Of a stretch of DNA of 32,042 nt, positions 23,399-32,028 are shown in pieces. This DNA comes from an uncultured bacterium (GTDB taxonomy: Bacteria > Cyanobacteriota > Vampirovibrionia > Gastranaerophilales > Gastranaerophilaceae). Below the pieces are notes generated by a model that was given only the letters and a program-made list of their open reading frames with translations, did no database searches and had not been told where the DNA came from. A program made the translations under genes and the position numbers. The first letter of the stretch is position 1; the number at the start of each line of letters is the position of its first letter. The DNA lies in NCBI GenBank assembly GCA_900553205.1, contig USCK01000004.1, forward strand, positions 1-32,042, given 5' to 3'.

Positions 23399-24340
23399 TT
23401 AAACACTTAATTTTTTTAATATAAATTTAGTAAAAAATTGATTAATTGCACCGTACAATTTTACATCTCCAAGCCTAATTAACTTGTTATCTCCTGTGAT
23501 AAAAGTTAAACTATTATCTTTTGTATCTATATCTACGAGTTGTCCAACAGAATTGAAATTAGTTGTATTTTCCATAATCGTTATTTTATAAGGGTTTGGA
23601 ACAAAAACATATTTATCAAAAAAGAAATATGTATAACTCCAAGGATTTATACAACGAATTTTTGCAGAGATATTTTTTGCCGTTTCTGTAAACGAGATTT
23701 CGTTATCAAAATCTGTAGAAAAATATGTTGCTTTACTTTCGTTTTGAGCAATAGGAAATATCACATCTTCTGAAAGTTTTTCTAAAAGCTCACAAATAGC
23801 ACCACGAGCAGTCAATACTGTTTTTGCTTTGAGTTCTTTTCCTGTATCTGAGTCAGAAATTTCTACTGTTCGTTGGTCTAATATTGCTCCTGCATCAAAT
23901 TTTTCTGTCATTAAATGAAATGTAACACCTGATTTTTCTTCACCATGTAATATCGTTTGCATGTAAGGGTTTGGACCTCTATATTTCGGTAGTAAAGATG
24001 GGTGAACATTTATCGTTGCAATCTTGGGTATATCAAATGTCGCTTTTTCTATTTTTTCACTCCATGAAGCAACAAGTATAATATCAGGGTTTAGCTTTAA
24101 AAGTTGTTTTCTAAAAGAAGCAGAATTAGCACTATTGGCTTTCATATCGTTAAGATTGTAACTTCTAACATAGTTATAATCACAATCTGGATTAAATATT
24201 TCTTTTAAGCGTCTTACAGGTGGCAGATATTTAACTCTATCATGTCTTAAAACACCTACTATTGTAGCCCCGGAATCAAGCGTTCCAGCTATCATGTTGG
24301 TAAACATTTCACCATAACCTATTATTACAACTTTAAGCAT
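23399..24340 (-). CDS. Formyltransferase family protein, methionyl-tRNA formyltransferase-like
   Basis: 313 residues, the usual size of Fmt. The N-terminal formyltransferase fold shows GYGEMF (8-13). The catalytic segment INVHPSLLPKYRGPNPY has N111 and H113, and EKFDAGAIL has the third catalytic residue D149. The C-terminal domain (about 210-313) resembles the Fmt C-terminal barrel (KIRCINPWSYTYF). It uses 10-formyltetrahydrofolate as donor. True Fmt enzymes usually read RGAAP; RGPNP here leaves open a sugar or other amine formyltransferase. The start overlaps ribF by 16 nt, with AAGGA about 9 nt upstream. Confidence 0.82.
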   Translation of the reverse strand: MLKVVIIGYGEMFTNMIAGTLDSGATIVGVLRHDRVKYLPPVRRLKEIFNPDCDYNYVRSYNLNDMKANSANSASFRKQLLKLNPDIILVASWSEKIEKATFDIPKIATINVHPSLLPKYRGPNPYMQTILHGEEKSGVTFHLMTEKFDAGAILDQRTVEISDSDTGKELKAKTVLTARGAICELLEKLSEDVIFPIAQNESKATYFSTDFDNEISFTETAKNISAKIRCINPWSYTYFFFDKYVFVPNPYKITIMENTTNFNSVGQLVDIDTKDNSLTFITGDNKLIRLGDVKLYGAINQFFTKFILKKLSV

Positions 24341-25197
24341 GTTTCTGTATCCTTGTTTATCTGTAGTTTTAATTCATCTAAAGAATTAAATTTTTTTTCG
24401 TTTCTGATTTTTTTTATAAAATCTATATTGATATAAGTGTTGTATATATCTTTATCAAACTTTAAAATATGAGTTTCAACAATAGGCTTGTTTTGTCCTA
24501 TTGTTGGTTTTTCACCATAGTTTGTAACCGAGTATTTATAATCAACTTTTGTGCAATAAACTCCATAAGGAATTTTGACTATTGATTTAGGATATTCGGT
24601 ATTAGCTGTCGGAAAACCTATAGTTCTTCCAATATGATTTCCATGTATAACTTTACCTTTTATTGAAAATTCATAACCTAGCATTTTATTTGCTTTTTCG
24701 ATATTTCCTACTTCTAAAAGTTGTTTTATAGTTGTAGAACTAATTATTTCGTCATCAATTTTTTGTGGTGGAACTTGATAATATTTGTAGTTGTATTCTG
24801 TTTGCTTTGCTTCTAACAAATCAGGATTACCAGATTTATTAGCGCCAAAAGTATGATTAAATCCAGTAATTATAGCTTTTGGGTGAAAATAATTAATAAG
24901 CATTTTTAAATATTCTTCACCTGACATTTGAGATAGTTCTTTTGTGAAATCAAGTTCAAACAAATAATCAATACCAATATTATCCATAAGAATTGCTCTT
25001 TTTTCTCGAGAACAAATATATTGACAATTTTTGTTAAATGTTTCTAATGGGTGGTGTTTAAAGGTGATAACGGCAGTTTTTGTACCTAGAGATTTTGCTT
25101 TATTCAGAACTGCTTGATGTCCTTTATGAACCCCGTCAAAGAAACCTAAAGCTAAACATACATTATCAAGATTTGTGAACTTATCAAAAATTTCCAT
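24325..25197 (-). CDS. ribF: Bifunctional riboflavin kinase / FAD synthetase
   Basis: Makes FMN from riboflavin and then FAD. 290 residues: N-terminal adenylyltransferase with GFFDGVHKGH (18-27), FNHTFGANKSG (113-123) and SSTTIKQLL (153-161), then the C-terminal riboflavin kinase domain with GRTIGFPTANT (190-200) and YGVYCTKV. The ATG at 25197 has no SD; instead TATAAT (25209-25204) lies exactly 6 nt upstream. It is probably co-transcribed with the formyltransferase gene. It diverges from pxpA. Confidence 0.95.
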   Translation of the reverse strand: MEIFDKFTNLDNVCLALGFFDGVHKGHQAVLNKAKSLGTKTAVITFKHHPLETFNKNCQYICSREKRAILMDNIGIDYLFELDFTKELSQMSGEEYLKMLINYFHPKAIITGFNHTFGANKSGNPDLLEAKQTEYNYKYYQVPPQKIDDEIISSTTIKQLLEVGNIEKANKMLGYEFSIKGKVIHGNHIGRTIGFPTANTEYPKSIVKIPYGVYCTKVDYKYSVTNYGEKPTIGQNKPIVETHILKFDKDIYNTYINIDFIKKIRNEKKFNSLDELKLQINKDTETCLKL

Positions 25198-25203
25198 GTC
25201 ATT

Positions 25204-25209
25204 ATTATA
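25204..25209 (-). promoter_or_regulatory. -10 box of ribF, 6 nt before the ATG
   Basis: A perfect TATAAT on the minus strand, followed by AATGAC and ATG at 25197. No clear -35. A transcript from here would be leaderless or nearly so. Confidence 0.45.
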
Positions 25210-25265
25210 GTATAAAATTCTTACATTTGTTGTATAATGTATCTATATTGATAGTTGAGGTAAAT

Positions 25266-26048
25266 ATGGAAAGAAAAAGTGTTAAGACAATTGATTTTAA
25301 CTGTGATTTAGCACAGGCATACGGTGTTTACAGAAATAATTCTGAGTCAGATTTCATAAAATATGTAAGTTCTGTTAATATTTCTTGTGGTTTTCATGCT
25401 GGTGATCCTATGACAATAAAAAATGCTTTATTGTTAGCAAAAGAAAACAATGTTGTTATAGGTGCTCATATTGGTTATTCTGATATTCAGGGGTTTGGAT
25501 ATCGTCCTATTGATTTGACAGAAGAAGAGCTAGAGGCTTTAGTTATATATCAAGTTAGTGCCTTAATGTCTTTTGCAAAAGCTTTTAAACTAGAAATTGA
25601 ACATGTAAGACCTCATGGTGCTATGTATAGAAAAGCTGGTGAAGATTTTAGATTTGCAACTGTGTTAGCAAGAGCAATTCAAAAAACTTCTCAATGGCTA
25701 ACATATTTTGGTCCAGCTGGTGATATTACGCAAAAAGTTGGTGATTATGTAAAAATACCTGTAGCACAAGAAATCATTATTGATAAGGTTTATACTCCAG
25801 AATTAAATATCGACTATCAAGTACAAGATATTACGAATCCAGATGCTTGTATAAAGAGAATGCAAGATTTCTTGCATACATCTCAAATTAACAATAATGC
25901 AGATGGTAAAACTTTCGGAGATATTTCAACGATACATTTCCCTAATAAATATCCTCATTCTTTGGATATATTAAAACGTAGTCATGCTCTGATTACTCCA
26001 GAGCCTGTTAATTATGGAAAGGTAAAAGCTTCTGGCTGGGTGGAATAA
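25266..26048 (+). CDS. pxpA: LamB/YcsF family protein, 5-oxoprolinase subunit A-like
   Basis: 260 residues of the family whose characterised members act with PxpB and PxpC in ATP-dependent hydrolysis of 5-oxoproline to glutamate. Motifs are DFNCDLAQAYG (10-20; usual DLNCDLGE), SVNISCGFHAGDP, GAHIGYSD and HVRPHGAMYRKA. The ATG at 25266 has GAGG 5 nt upstream; a more distal in-frame start at 25227 lies close to the -10 TATAAT at about 25233 and is unlikely. No pxpB or pxpC is nearby. The stop touches the yvcK ATG, so the two are coupled. Family is certain; the reaction here is less so. Confidence 0.88.
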   Translation: MERKSVKTIDFNCDLAQAYGVYRNNSESDFIKYVSSVNISCGFHAGDPMTIKNALLLAKENNVVIGAHIGYSDIQGFGYRPIDLTEEELEALVIYQVSALMSFAKAFKLEIEHVRPHGAMYRKAGEDFRFATVLARAIQKTSQWLTYFGPAGDITQKVGDYVKIPVAQEIIIDKVYTPELNIDYQVQDITNPDACIKRMQDFLHTSQINNNADGKTFGDISTIHFPNKYPHSLDILKRSHALITPEPVNYGKVKASGWVE

Positions 26049-27374
26049 ATGAAAAATATGATGAAACGTAATATGATTAATATCCCTAAAGATGCAGGTT
26101 GGTTAATGCCTGGATTAGAAGTAAAAAGATGGTTTGCTTTAATATTCTTCGGGTCAGTTTTAATTACTCTTGGTATTTTGATTTTATCAACACCTAGAGC
26201 GATATATAATTTTTTAATTAACATAAAATCATACGCATCTGCTGATGTAATAGCTTTAGGTGTGATTTTAGTTGGTACAATATTGTTTTTTAAAGGTTGG
26301 CAAAAAACGAACCTTTCAATTCTTGATTTAAGAAACGGTAAAGAAAAAGAAACTATGTTAGAAGCTCTTTATCGCAGAAAAAAACTTAATAAAGGCCCAA
26401 AAATTGTAGCAATTGGTGGTGGTACTGGTTTATCAATGCTATTAAAAGGTATAAAAAGTATTACAAATAATATAACTGCTGTTGTTACTGTTGGTGATGA
26501 TGGTGGTAGTTCAGGCCGTTTAAGAGAAGAATTAGGTGTCCTACCTCCGGGTGATATAAGAAACTGTATAGCAGCTCTAGCTGATGATGAGGATTTAGTT
26601 ACAAAACTTTTCCAATATAGATTTAAAATAGGTGAAGGCTTAAAAGGACATAGTTTTGGAAACCTTTTCTTGACTGCTTTATGCTCAATTACGGGTGATA
26701 TGGTAAGAGCAGTAAAAGAATCCTCAAATGTTTTGTCTATTAGAGGTCGGGTTTTACCATCTACTCTTGATAATATGAAACTCGCTGCAGAAATGGAAGA
26801 TGGACGTATTATACATGGTGAATCTGCAATTCCTGAAGCTGGTGGAAAGATTAAACGATTGTTTACAGAACCTGCAGAATGTAAAGCTTTACCAGAAGTT
26901 ATTGAGGCTATAAAAGAGGCTGATTTAATTATTATGGGGCCTGGAAGTTTATATACAAGTGTAATTCCAAATTTGTTAATCAAAGAAATAGCTCAAGCCG
27001 TTGCACAATCAAAGGCAAAGAAAATATATGTATGTAATATTATGACTCAAAAGGGTGAAACTGATAATTATTCAGTAGCAAGCCACGTTAATGCTCTGAT
27101 TAATCATGCAGGTAGTTCAAATATTTTAGATGCCGTTCTTGTAAACAATAGCTTGCCAACAGAATTATCTCCTACTTATGCTAAATACGGTTCATACCCT
27201 GTAGTGCTAGATATGGAGAATATGACACCAACAGGAGTAAAAGTAGTTACAGGTAACTTACTAGAAGAAGAAGAAAGTAAAAATGGACTTATTCGTCATA
27301 GCTATCATAGAGTTGCAAGAGCTATTTATTACTGGTATAGACGTCAATTGAAAGATAAAAAAAGAAATAAATAA
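26049..27374 (+). CDS. yvcK: Gluconeogenesis factor YvcK-like, membrane-anchored
   Basis: 441 residues. Two hydrophobic segments (about 28-47 and 65-82) anchor the protein, then a CofD-like domain starts with IGGGTGLSMLL (122-132) and continues with TVGDDGGSSGRLREELG, PPGDIRNCIAAL, GHSFGNLFL and MGPGSLYTS. YvcK binds UDP-sugars and influences central carbon flux, cell shape and cell-wall synthesis in other bacteria. The two-helix extension is absent from Bacillus YvcK and is the form seen in several cyanobacteria-type genomes. The ATG immediately follows the pxpA stop, with GGTGGA upstream. Confidence 0.92.
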   Translation: MKNMMKRNMINIPKDAGWLMPGLEVKRWFALIFFGSVLITLGILILSTPRAIYNFLINIKSYASADVIALGVILVGTILFFKGWQKTNLSILDLRNGKEKETMLEALYRRKKLNKGPKIVAIGGGTGLSMLLKGIKSITNNITAVVTVGDDGGSSGRLREELGVLPPGDIRNCIAALADDEDLVTKLFQYRFKIGEGLKGHSFGNLFLTALCSITGDMVRAVKESSNVLSIRGRVLPSTLDNMKLAAEMEDGRIIHGESAIPEAGGKIKRLFTEPAECKALPEVIEAIKEADLIIMGPGSLYTSVIPNLLIKEIAQAVAQSKAKKIYVCNIMTQKGETDNYSVASHVNALINHAGSSNILDAVLVNNSLPTELSPTYAKYGSYPVVLDMENMTPTGVKVVTGNLLEEEESKNGLIRHSYHRVARAIYYWYRRQLKDKKRNK

Positions 27375-27394
27375 TAGTTTCTTTAGGATATGTG

Positions 27395-28213
27395 ATGATT
27401 AGTAAAACTACTATAAATACAATAAAAAAACTAAAAAATGAAGGTCAAAAAATTGCTGTATTAACGGCTTATGACTATTCTACGGCAAAATATATTGATG
27501 AAGCAGGTGTAGATATGATATTGGTAGGAGATTCTCTTGCCAATGTTGCTTTAGGATATAATTCAACTCAAGAAATCGGTATGAACGAAATGTTAATATT
27601 CACTGGTGCCGTTGCAAGAGGAACTAACAGAGCATTAGTTGTTGGTGATATGCCGTTTATGAGTTTTAATGTATCCATAGAAGATGCAATGAAAAATATA
27701 GGCGATATGGTTAAAGCTGGTGCATCTGCCGTTAAAATCGAAGGGTGTAGCGATTATATAATTGATTTAGTCAAAAGATGTACAGAATCAGGTATTCCTG
27801 TTATGGCACATTTGGGCTTAACTCCACAATACATACATATGTTAGGAGGATATAAAACTCAAGGTAAGACTATTGAAGATACTGAGTTGATTTTAGAACA
27901 AGCAAAAAGGTTACAAAATGCTGGAGCTTTTTCATTAGTCTTAGAAATGGTACCGGAAGAAAGTGCTAAATATATAACAGAGAATCTTGATATCCCTACT
28001 ATAGGTATAGGTGCAGGTAAATATTGCTCAGGACAGGTTTTGGTTTCTGATGATATATTAGGAAAATTTTCTGATTATGTACCAAAATTTGTAAGAAAAT
28101 ATGCAAATTTAAGAGATGTAATCACAAATGCGGCAAGTTCTTATATAAATGATGTAAGAAATGGTACTTTCCCTGAAGAAAAAGAGGTTATGCATGTTAG
28201 TTCACACAATTAA
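27395..28213 (+). CDS. panB: 3-methyl-2-oxobutanoate hydroxymethyltransferase
   Basis: First step of the pantothenate branch: adds hydroxymethyl from methylenetetrahydrofolate to ketoisovalerate. 272 residues. Motifs are AVLTAYDYSTAKYID, VGDSLANVALGY (metal-binding D46), GDMPFMSF, AVKIEG, and AHLGLTPQ. ATG 27395 follows AGGA by 7 nt; GTG 27392 is a less likely start. It overlaps panC by 20 nt. panE and panD are not in the window. Confidence 0.96.
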   Translation: MISKTTINTIKKLKNEGQKIAVLTAYDYSTAKYIDEAGVDMILVGDSLANVALGYNSTQEIGMNEMLIFTGAVARGTNRALVVGDMPFMSFNVSIEDAMKNIGDMVKAGASAVKIEGCSDYIIDLVKRCTESGIPVMAHLGLTPQYIHMLGGYKTQGKTIEDTELILEQAKRLQNAGAFSLVLEMVPEESAKYITENLDIPTIGIGAGKYCSGQVLVSDDILGKFSDYVPKFVRKYANLRDVITNAASSYINDVRNGTFPEEKEVMHVSSHN

Positions 28214-29045
28214 AGAAGTTAGAAATAAAATAGCAGAATGGAAAAAAGAAGGGTTAAAAATAGGTTTAGTTCCAACTATGGGAGCTTTGCATTCAGGTCA
28301 TGCAAGTTTAATCAAAAAAGCAGTCGAAACTTGTGATAAGGTTGTTGTTTCAGTATTTGTTAATCCTATTCAATTCTGTCCGGGAGAGGATTATGAAAAA
28401 TATCCTCGAACTTTAGAAGATGATACTAAATTGGCAGAAAAAATAGGTGCAGCTATGGTATTTGCTCCAACACCTGACGAAATGTATGGAAAAGGTCAAA
28501 GACTATCTAATGATACATTAGCTTATGTAGTACCTCCATTCTTTTATGTTGATAAATTGTGTGGTAAATCAAGAGTTGGTCAGTTTTATGGAGTTTGTAC
28601 TGTTGTTGCTAAATTGTTCAATATTACTCAACCTGATTATGCTTTCTTTGGTCAAAAAGATGCACAACAGTTAATAATTATTAAAAAATTTGTTAAAGAT
28701 TTGAATTTTCCTATAGAAATAGTTTCTTGTCCTATTGTCAGAGAAGAATCAGGTTTGGCTTTGAGTTCAAGAAACAAATATTTATCAGAAGAAGGGAAAA
28801 AAGATGCTTTAGTTTTATCTAAAATTTTGATGAATATAAAAAATTGTTATGATAAAGGAATAACAGATATAAACGCACTTAAAGAAACTGCGTTCTCGTT
28901 TTTGACAGAAAAACATGATATGGAATATCTTGAGTTTGTTGATAAAGAAACTCTTGAAGATAAAACAAAGGCAGATAATAACACATTAGTCTTGATAGCT
29001 TGTCGTGTAGAAGGTGTCAGATTGATTGATAATATAATTTTGTAA
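28194..29045 (+). CDS. panC: Pantothenate synthetase
   Basis: Condenses pantoate and beta-alanine with ATP to give pantothenate. 283 residues: GLVPTMGALHSGHASLI with the HIGH-like HSGH at 33-36, VFVNPIQF, FFGQKDAQQL, and LSSRNKYL (KMSKS-like) in order. The start is ATG 28194 with GAGG 6 nt upstream, inside the panB 3' end; an in-frame upstream ATG at 28161 is not needed since MLVHTIKEVR is the normal start. It overlaps panB by 20 nt, so expression is coupled. Confidence 0.96.
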   Translation: MLVHTIKEVRNKIAEWKKEGLKIGLVPTMGALHSGHASLIKKAVETCDKVVVSVFVNPIQFCPGEDYEKYPRTLEDDTKLAEKIGAAMVFAPTPDEMYGKGQRLSNDTLAYVVPPFFYVDKLCGKSRVGQFYGVCTVVAKLFNITQPDYAFFGQKDAQQLIIIKKFVKDLNFPIEIVSCPIVREESGLALSSRNKYLSEEGKKDALVLSKILMNIKNCYDKGITDINALKETAFSFLTEKHDMEYLEFVDKETLEDKTKADNNTLVLIACRVEGVRLIDNIIL

Positions 29046-29079
29046 TATAATAATAAAATACATAAAGAGGGAAGTAGAA

Positions 29080-30081
29080 ATGAGTAATCAAAAAATTGCT
29101 GTAATAGGTTACGGTATGTGGGGAAAAAACATTGTCCGTAATTTTTATAACTTAAACGTATTACATACAGTATGCGATTTAGATGCTGATGTAAGAAAAA
29201 AAATTAAAGAATTATATCCTACTGTAAATGTTATAGAGGATATGAATGAAATTATCAACAATCCTGAGATAACAGGTGTTACAGTTGTAACCCCTAGCCA
29301 TACTCATTATAAAATAGTTAAAAAACTTCTTGAAGCAGGTAAAAATGTTTATGTTGAAAAACCTATTTCTACAGTTGCTCAAGAGGCAAAAGATTTGATG
29401 GATTTGGCTAATGAAAAAGGACTTGTTTTAATGGTTGGTCATTTGCTATTGTATCACCCAGCCGTAAATAGACTAAAAATGCTTATTGAAGCTGGCGAAT
29501 TAGGAGATATTGTTTATGCTCAATCTGATAGATTGAATGTAAACTATTTCAAAAATGATAGAAGCGTTATGTGGGATTTAGCTCCACACGATGTTTCAAT
29601 GATATCTTATGTTACTGGTAAAAATCCATTAAAAGTTATTTCTGCTTTAGGTTGTTCTACTGAAGATAATACAATTATGGATATAACTCATATAGGTATT
29701 GAGTTTGAGGACGGTTTAATTGGCTATATTTCTGATAGTTGGATTACACCACAAAAACACGTTACTCTATTAGTTAGAGGAACAAAAGCAACTGCAATAT
29801 TAGATGATACAGTTGCTGAAAATAAACTAAAATTGTATGATAATAAACCGGGTAGTTCAGTAAAAGATATTCCATTAGATTATTTAGAAATTGAACCTCT
29901 AAAATTAGAATGTCAGCATTTTGTAAGTTGTATTGAAAACCATACAAAAGCTCGTTCTGACGGAGAAAACGGTTATTTAGTAGTTAGTATCCTTGAAGAA
30001 GCAGAAAAGATTATGTTAGGTGCTAAGGTTAAAGCTCTTGATGAAAGACATTTTGCACTATCAAGAGTAAAAGGTGTTTAA
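29080..30081 (+). CDS. Gfo/Idh/MocA family NAD(P)-dependent oxidoreductase
   Basis: 333 residues. Rossmann fold with IAVIGYGMWGKN (6-17), TPSHTHY (71-77) and the family motif VEKPIS (92-97, with E93-K94-P95), then a C-terminal substrate domain with DLAPHDVSM containing the usual histidine. Many relatives are sugar-nucleotide 3-dehydrogenases (WlbA-like), but substrate cannot be fixed from sequence. SD AGAGGGAAG precedes the ATG by about 5-7 nt, 34 nt after panC. It lies in a co-directional run ending with nnrD; nothing nearby shows a sugar pathway. Confidence 0.88.
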   Translation: MSNQKIAVIGYGMWGKNIVRNFYNLNVLHTVCDLDADVRKKIKELYPTVNVIEDMNEIINNPEITGVTVVTPSHTHYKIVKKLLEAGKNVYVEKPISTVAQEAKDLMDLANEKGLVLMVGHLLLYHPAVNRLKMLIEAGELGDIVYAQSDRLNVNYFKNDRSVMWDLAPHDVSMISYVTGKNPLKVISALGCSTEDNTIMDITHIGIEFEDGLIGYISDSWITPQKHVTLLVRGTKATAILDDTVAENKLKLYDNKPGSSVKDIPLDYLEIEPLKLECQHFVSCIENHTKARSDGENGYLVVSILEEAEKIMLGAKVKALDERHFALSRVKGV

Positions 30082-30100
30082 GAGGTTTGAAAGGTTTAAT

Positions 30101-30685
30101 ATGGCAAATTTTGTAACAATATTCAGAGTATTTTTAATGTTCATAGCTGTTTATTTAATAATGGCTTGTACAACTTCGCAAACTGCTTATATTTGGGCTT
30201 TGGTTCTTACTATTTTAGCATTTGCACTTGATGGCTTAGATGGATTCTTGGCAAGGTTACTACACGAAGAATCAAAATTTGGTGCGTTGCTTGATATTAT
30301 GAGCGATAGAATCGTTGAAAATACTTATTGGATTCTTTTTGCAGTAATGGGTTGGATATCAATATTGTTCCCTCTAATCGCTATTACAAGAGGATTTGTA
30401 ACTGATACTATTCGTAGTGCAGCTATGGAAAAAGGGTTTACACCTTTTGGTATGCAGGTTAATCCTATTTGCAAATTTATCACAGGCTCAAAATTTATGA
30501 GAATATCTTATGCAGTAGCAAAAGTTCTTGCATTTTTCGTGATAATATTGGCTAAAATACCTAATATTCCAAACGCAGATTTGATTTTTAGTATTGGTTA
30601 TTGGTTAGCTATTGTAGCAATCGTATTCTGTGTTGTTAGAGGTTTACCGGTAATTATAGAGGCTAAGCACGTTATAAATGACTAA
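30101..30685 (+). CDS. CDP-alcohol phosphatidyltransferase family protein, PgsA-like
   Basis: 194 residues with four to five membrane helices. The family motif D-x2-DG-x2-AR-x8-G-x3-D-x3-D is complete: D44, D47-G48, A51-R52, G61, D65, D69. Typical members make phosphatidylglycerophosphate (PgsA) or related lipids from CDP-diacylglycerol. The start is ATG 30101 (SD AAAGG 6 nt upstream), not the in-frame GTG at 30074. It overlaps trmL by 8 nt. The acceptor alcohol is not decidable here. Confidence 0.86.
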   Translation: MANFVTIFRVFLMFIAVYLIMACTTSQTAYIWALVLTILAFALDGLDGFLARLLHEESKFGALLDIMSDRIVENTYWILFAVMGWISILFPLIAITRGFVTDTIRSAAMEKGFTPFGMQVNPICKFITGSKFMRISYAVAKVLAFFVIILAKIPNIPNADLIFSIGYWLAIVAIVFCVVRGLPVIIEAKHVIND

Positions 30686-31127
30686 GTTTAATATTGTTTT
30701 ATATGAACCTGAAATTCCACAAAATACAGGAAACATAGCGAGATTATGTGCTTGTTGTGGTGCAAGTTTGTATCTTGTGGGTAAATTAGGATTTTCTTTA
30801 AGTAGTAAATATACAAAACGAGCAGGGTTAGACTATTGGGATAGCGTAGATTTGCATAAAGTAGATTCTATGGAAGAAATGTATAGTATGTTTCCTGATG
30901 CAAATTTTTACTATTTAACTACAAAATCAAAAAAACTTTATACTGATATAAACTATAAAGAAGGTGACTTTATCGTATTTGGGCCTGAAACAAGAGGTTT
31001 GCCTGATAAATACGTTCAGGATAAAAATGCAGTTACAATTCCTATGTTAGAAGGTCAACGAAGTTTAAACCTTTCAAATTCAGTAGCGATTACGGCTTAT
31101 GAGGTTATAAGACAAAATGGACTTTAA
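30678..31127 (+). CDS. trmL: tRNA (cytidine(34)-2'-O)-methyltransferase
   Basis: SPOUT-class methyltransferase that modifies the wobble base of tRNA-Leu. 149 residues, standard length: EPEIPQNTGNIARLCACCG (10-28), FGPETRGLP and PMLEGQRSLNLSNSVAITAYE, the latter two forming the trefoil-knot SAM site. It overlaps pgsA-like by 8 nt and nnrD by 11 nt. Confidence 0.94.
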   Translation: MTKFNIVLYEPEIPQNTGNIARLCACCGASLYLVGKLGFSLSSKYTKRAGLDYWDSVDLHKVDSMEEMYSMFPDANFYYLTTKSKKLYTDINYKEGDFIVFGPETRGLPDKYVQDKNAVTIPMLEGQRSLNLSNSVAITAYEVIRQNGL

Positions 31128-31932
31128 ATTACCTGAAAGACCGGAATTTTCAAATAAAGGTACATTTGGTAAGGTTTTGAATATTGCAGGTTCTGAAAAT
31201 TATTCAGGAGCAGCTTATTTGTCGTCTGTTTCAGCCTTAAAGATTGGTTGTGGATATGTTGCTCTTTCAAGCTCTCAAAAGACAATGAATACAGTAGCAT
31301 CGCTTTCGCCTGACATTGTTTATATTCCACTAGAAAATATAAAGACATCTATAGACAAGTTTAATGTTGTTTCTATTGGTTGTGGTTTGTCGGTTACTAC
31401 AGGTACAAGTATTTTATTCAAATCTTTAATTTCAGCCCTTTCTGTGACCGATAAAGTGGTTTTGATTGATGCTGATGGTCTGAATATCATGGCAAGGAAA
31501 AAGCCCGTTAAATTGCCTGAGAAACTCATTATAACACCTCACCCAATGGAAGCCTCCAGATTATTAAAAACAGATATAGAAAAAATCTTAGCAAAACCTG
31601 TTGACTATGCACAAAAACTTTCTAAAAAATACTCTTGTACAACGGTTTTAAAACTACATAGTACAGTTGTTTGTTCAAAAGATTTAGATATTTATATAAA
31701 CGAAACAGGTAATTCTGCATTATCAAAAGCTGGTGCCGGTGATGTTTTAACAGGGATTATCTCAGGACTTGTCGCTCAAGGTATGAGCGAATTTGAGGCT
31801 GCAAAACTCGGAGTATATTTGCATGGTAGAACAGGAGAAATTGCTTCAAGTATGCTTACGGAATACTCTGTTCTGGCAAGCGATTTACTAAAATATATCC
31901 CACTTGCGATTGTGGATATTTTAGCGAATTAA
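31117..31932 (+). CDS. nnrD: ADP-dependent NAD(P)H-hydrate dehydratase
   Basis: Repairs hydrated NADH and NADPH. 271 residues: KGTFGKVLNIAGSENYSGAA (about 14-33) with the dinucleotide-binding pattern, LIDADGLN, LIITPHPMEASRLL and SKAGAGDVLTGIISGLVAQG, which carry the phosphate and metal sites. In many bacteria NnrD is fused to the epimerase NnrE; here it stands alone. The start lies inside trmL. Downstream of the stop there is no convincing hairpin. Confidence 0.92.
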   Translation: MDFKLPERPEFSNKGTFGKVLNIAGSENYSGAAYLSSVSALKIGCGYVALSSSQKTMNTVASLSPDIVYIPLENIKTSIDKFNVVSIGCGLSVTTGTSILFKSLISALSVTDKVVLIDADGLNIMARKKPVKLPEKLIITPHPMEASRLLKTDIEKILAKPVDYAQKLSKKYSCTTVLKLHSTVVCSKDLDIYINETGNSALSKAGAGDVLTGIISGLVAQGMSEFEAAKLGVYLHGRTGEIASSMLTEYSVLASDLLKYIPLAIVDILAN

Positions 31933-31991
31933 TAATCTATAATTAAATGTAACAAAATGTTAAAATAAATCTAACAAGGCTCAAATTGAGT

Positions 31992-31997
31992 TATAAT
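31992..31997 (+). promoter_or_regulatory. -10 box near the right edge
   Basis: TATAAT in the 110-nt AT-rich segment after nnrD, preceded by the short dyad CTCAA-A-TTGAG (31979-31989 approx.). No good -35. It may drive whatever lies beyond the window; the last bases become G-rich. Confidence 0.35.
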
Positions 31998-32003
31998 GCC
32001 CTA

Positions 32004-32028
32004 TATGATATGATATGATATGATGTGA
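32004..32028 (+). repeat. Pentanucleotide tandem repeat, (TATGA)4 plus TGTGA
   Basis: Four perfect TATGA units (32004-32023) and a fifth variant TGTGA (32024-32028), then CGGGA and CGGGG in the same 5-nt register. The array begins at the expected transcription start of the -10 box at 31992-31997. Confidence 0.7.

Noticed and set aside
26369..26983. 204-residue minus-strand open frame
   Set aside because: Lies wholly inside yvcK in antisense, with no SD or recognisable domain; typical of shadow frames in conserved genes.
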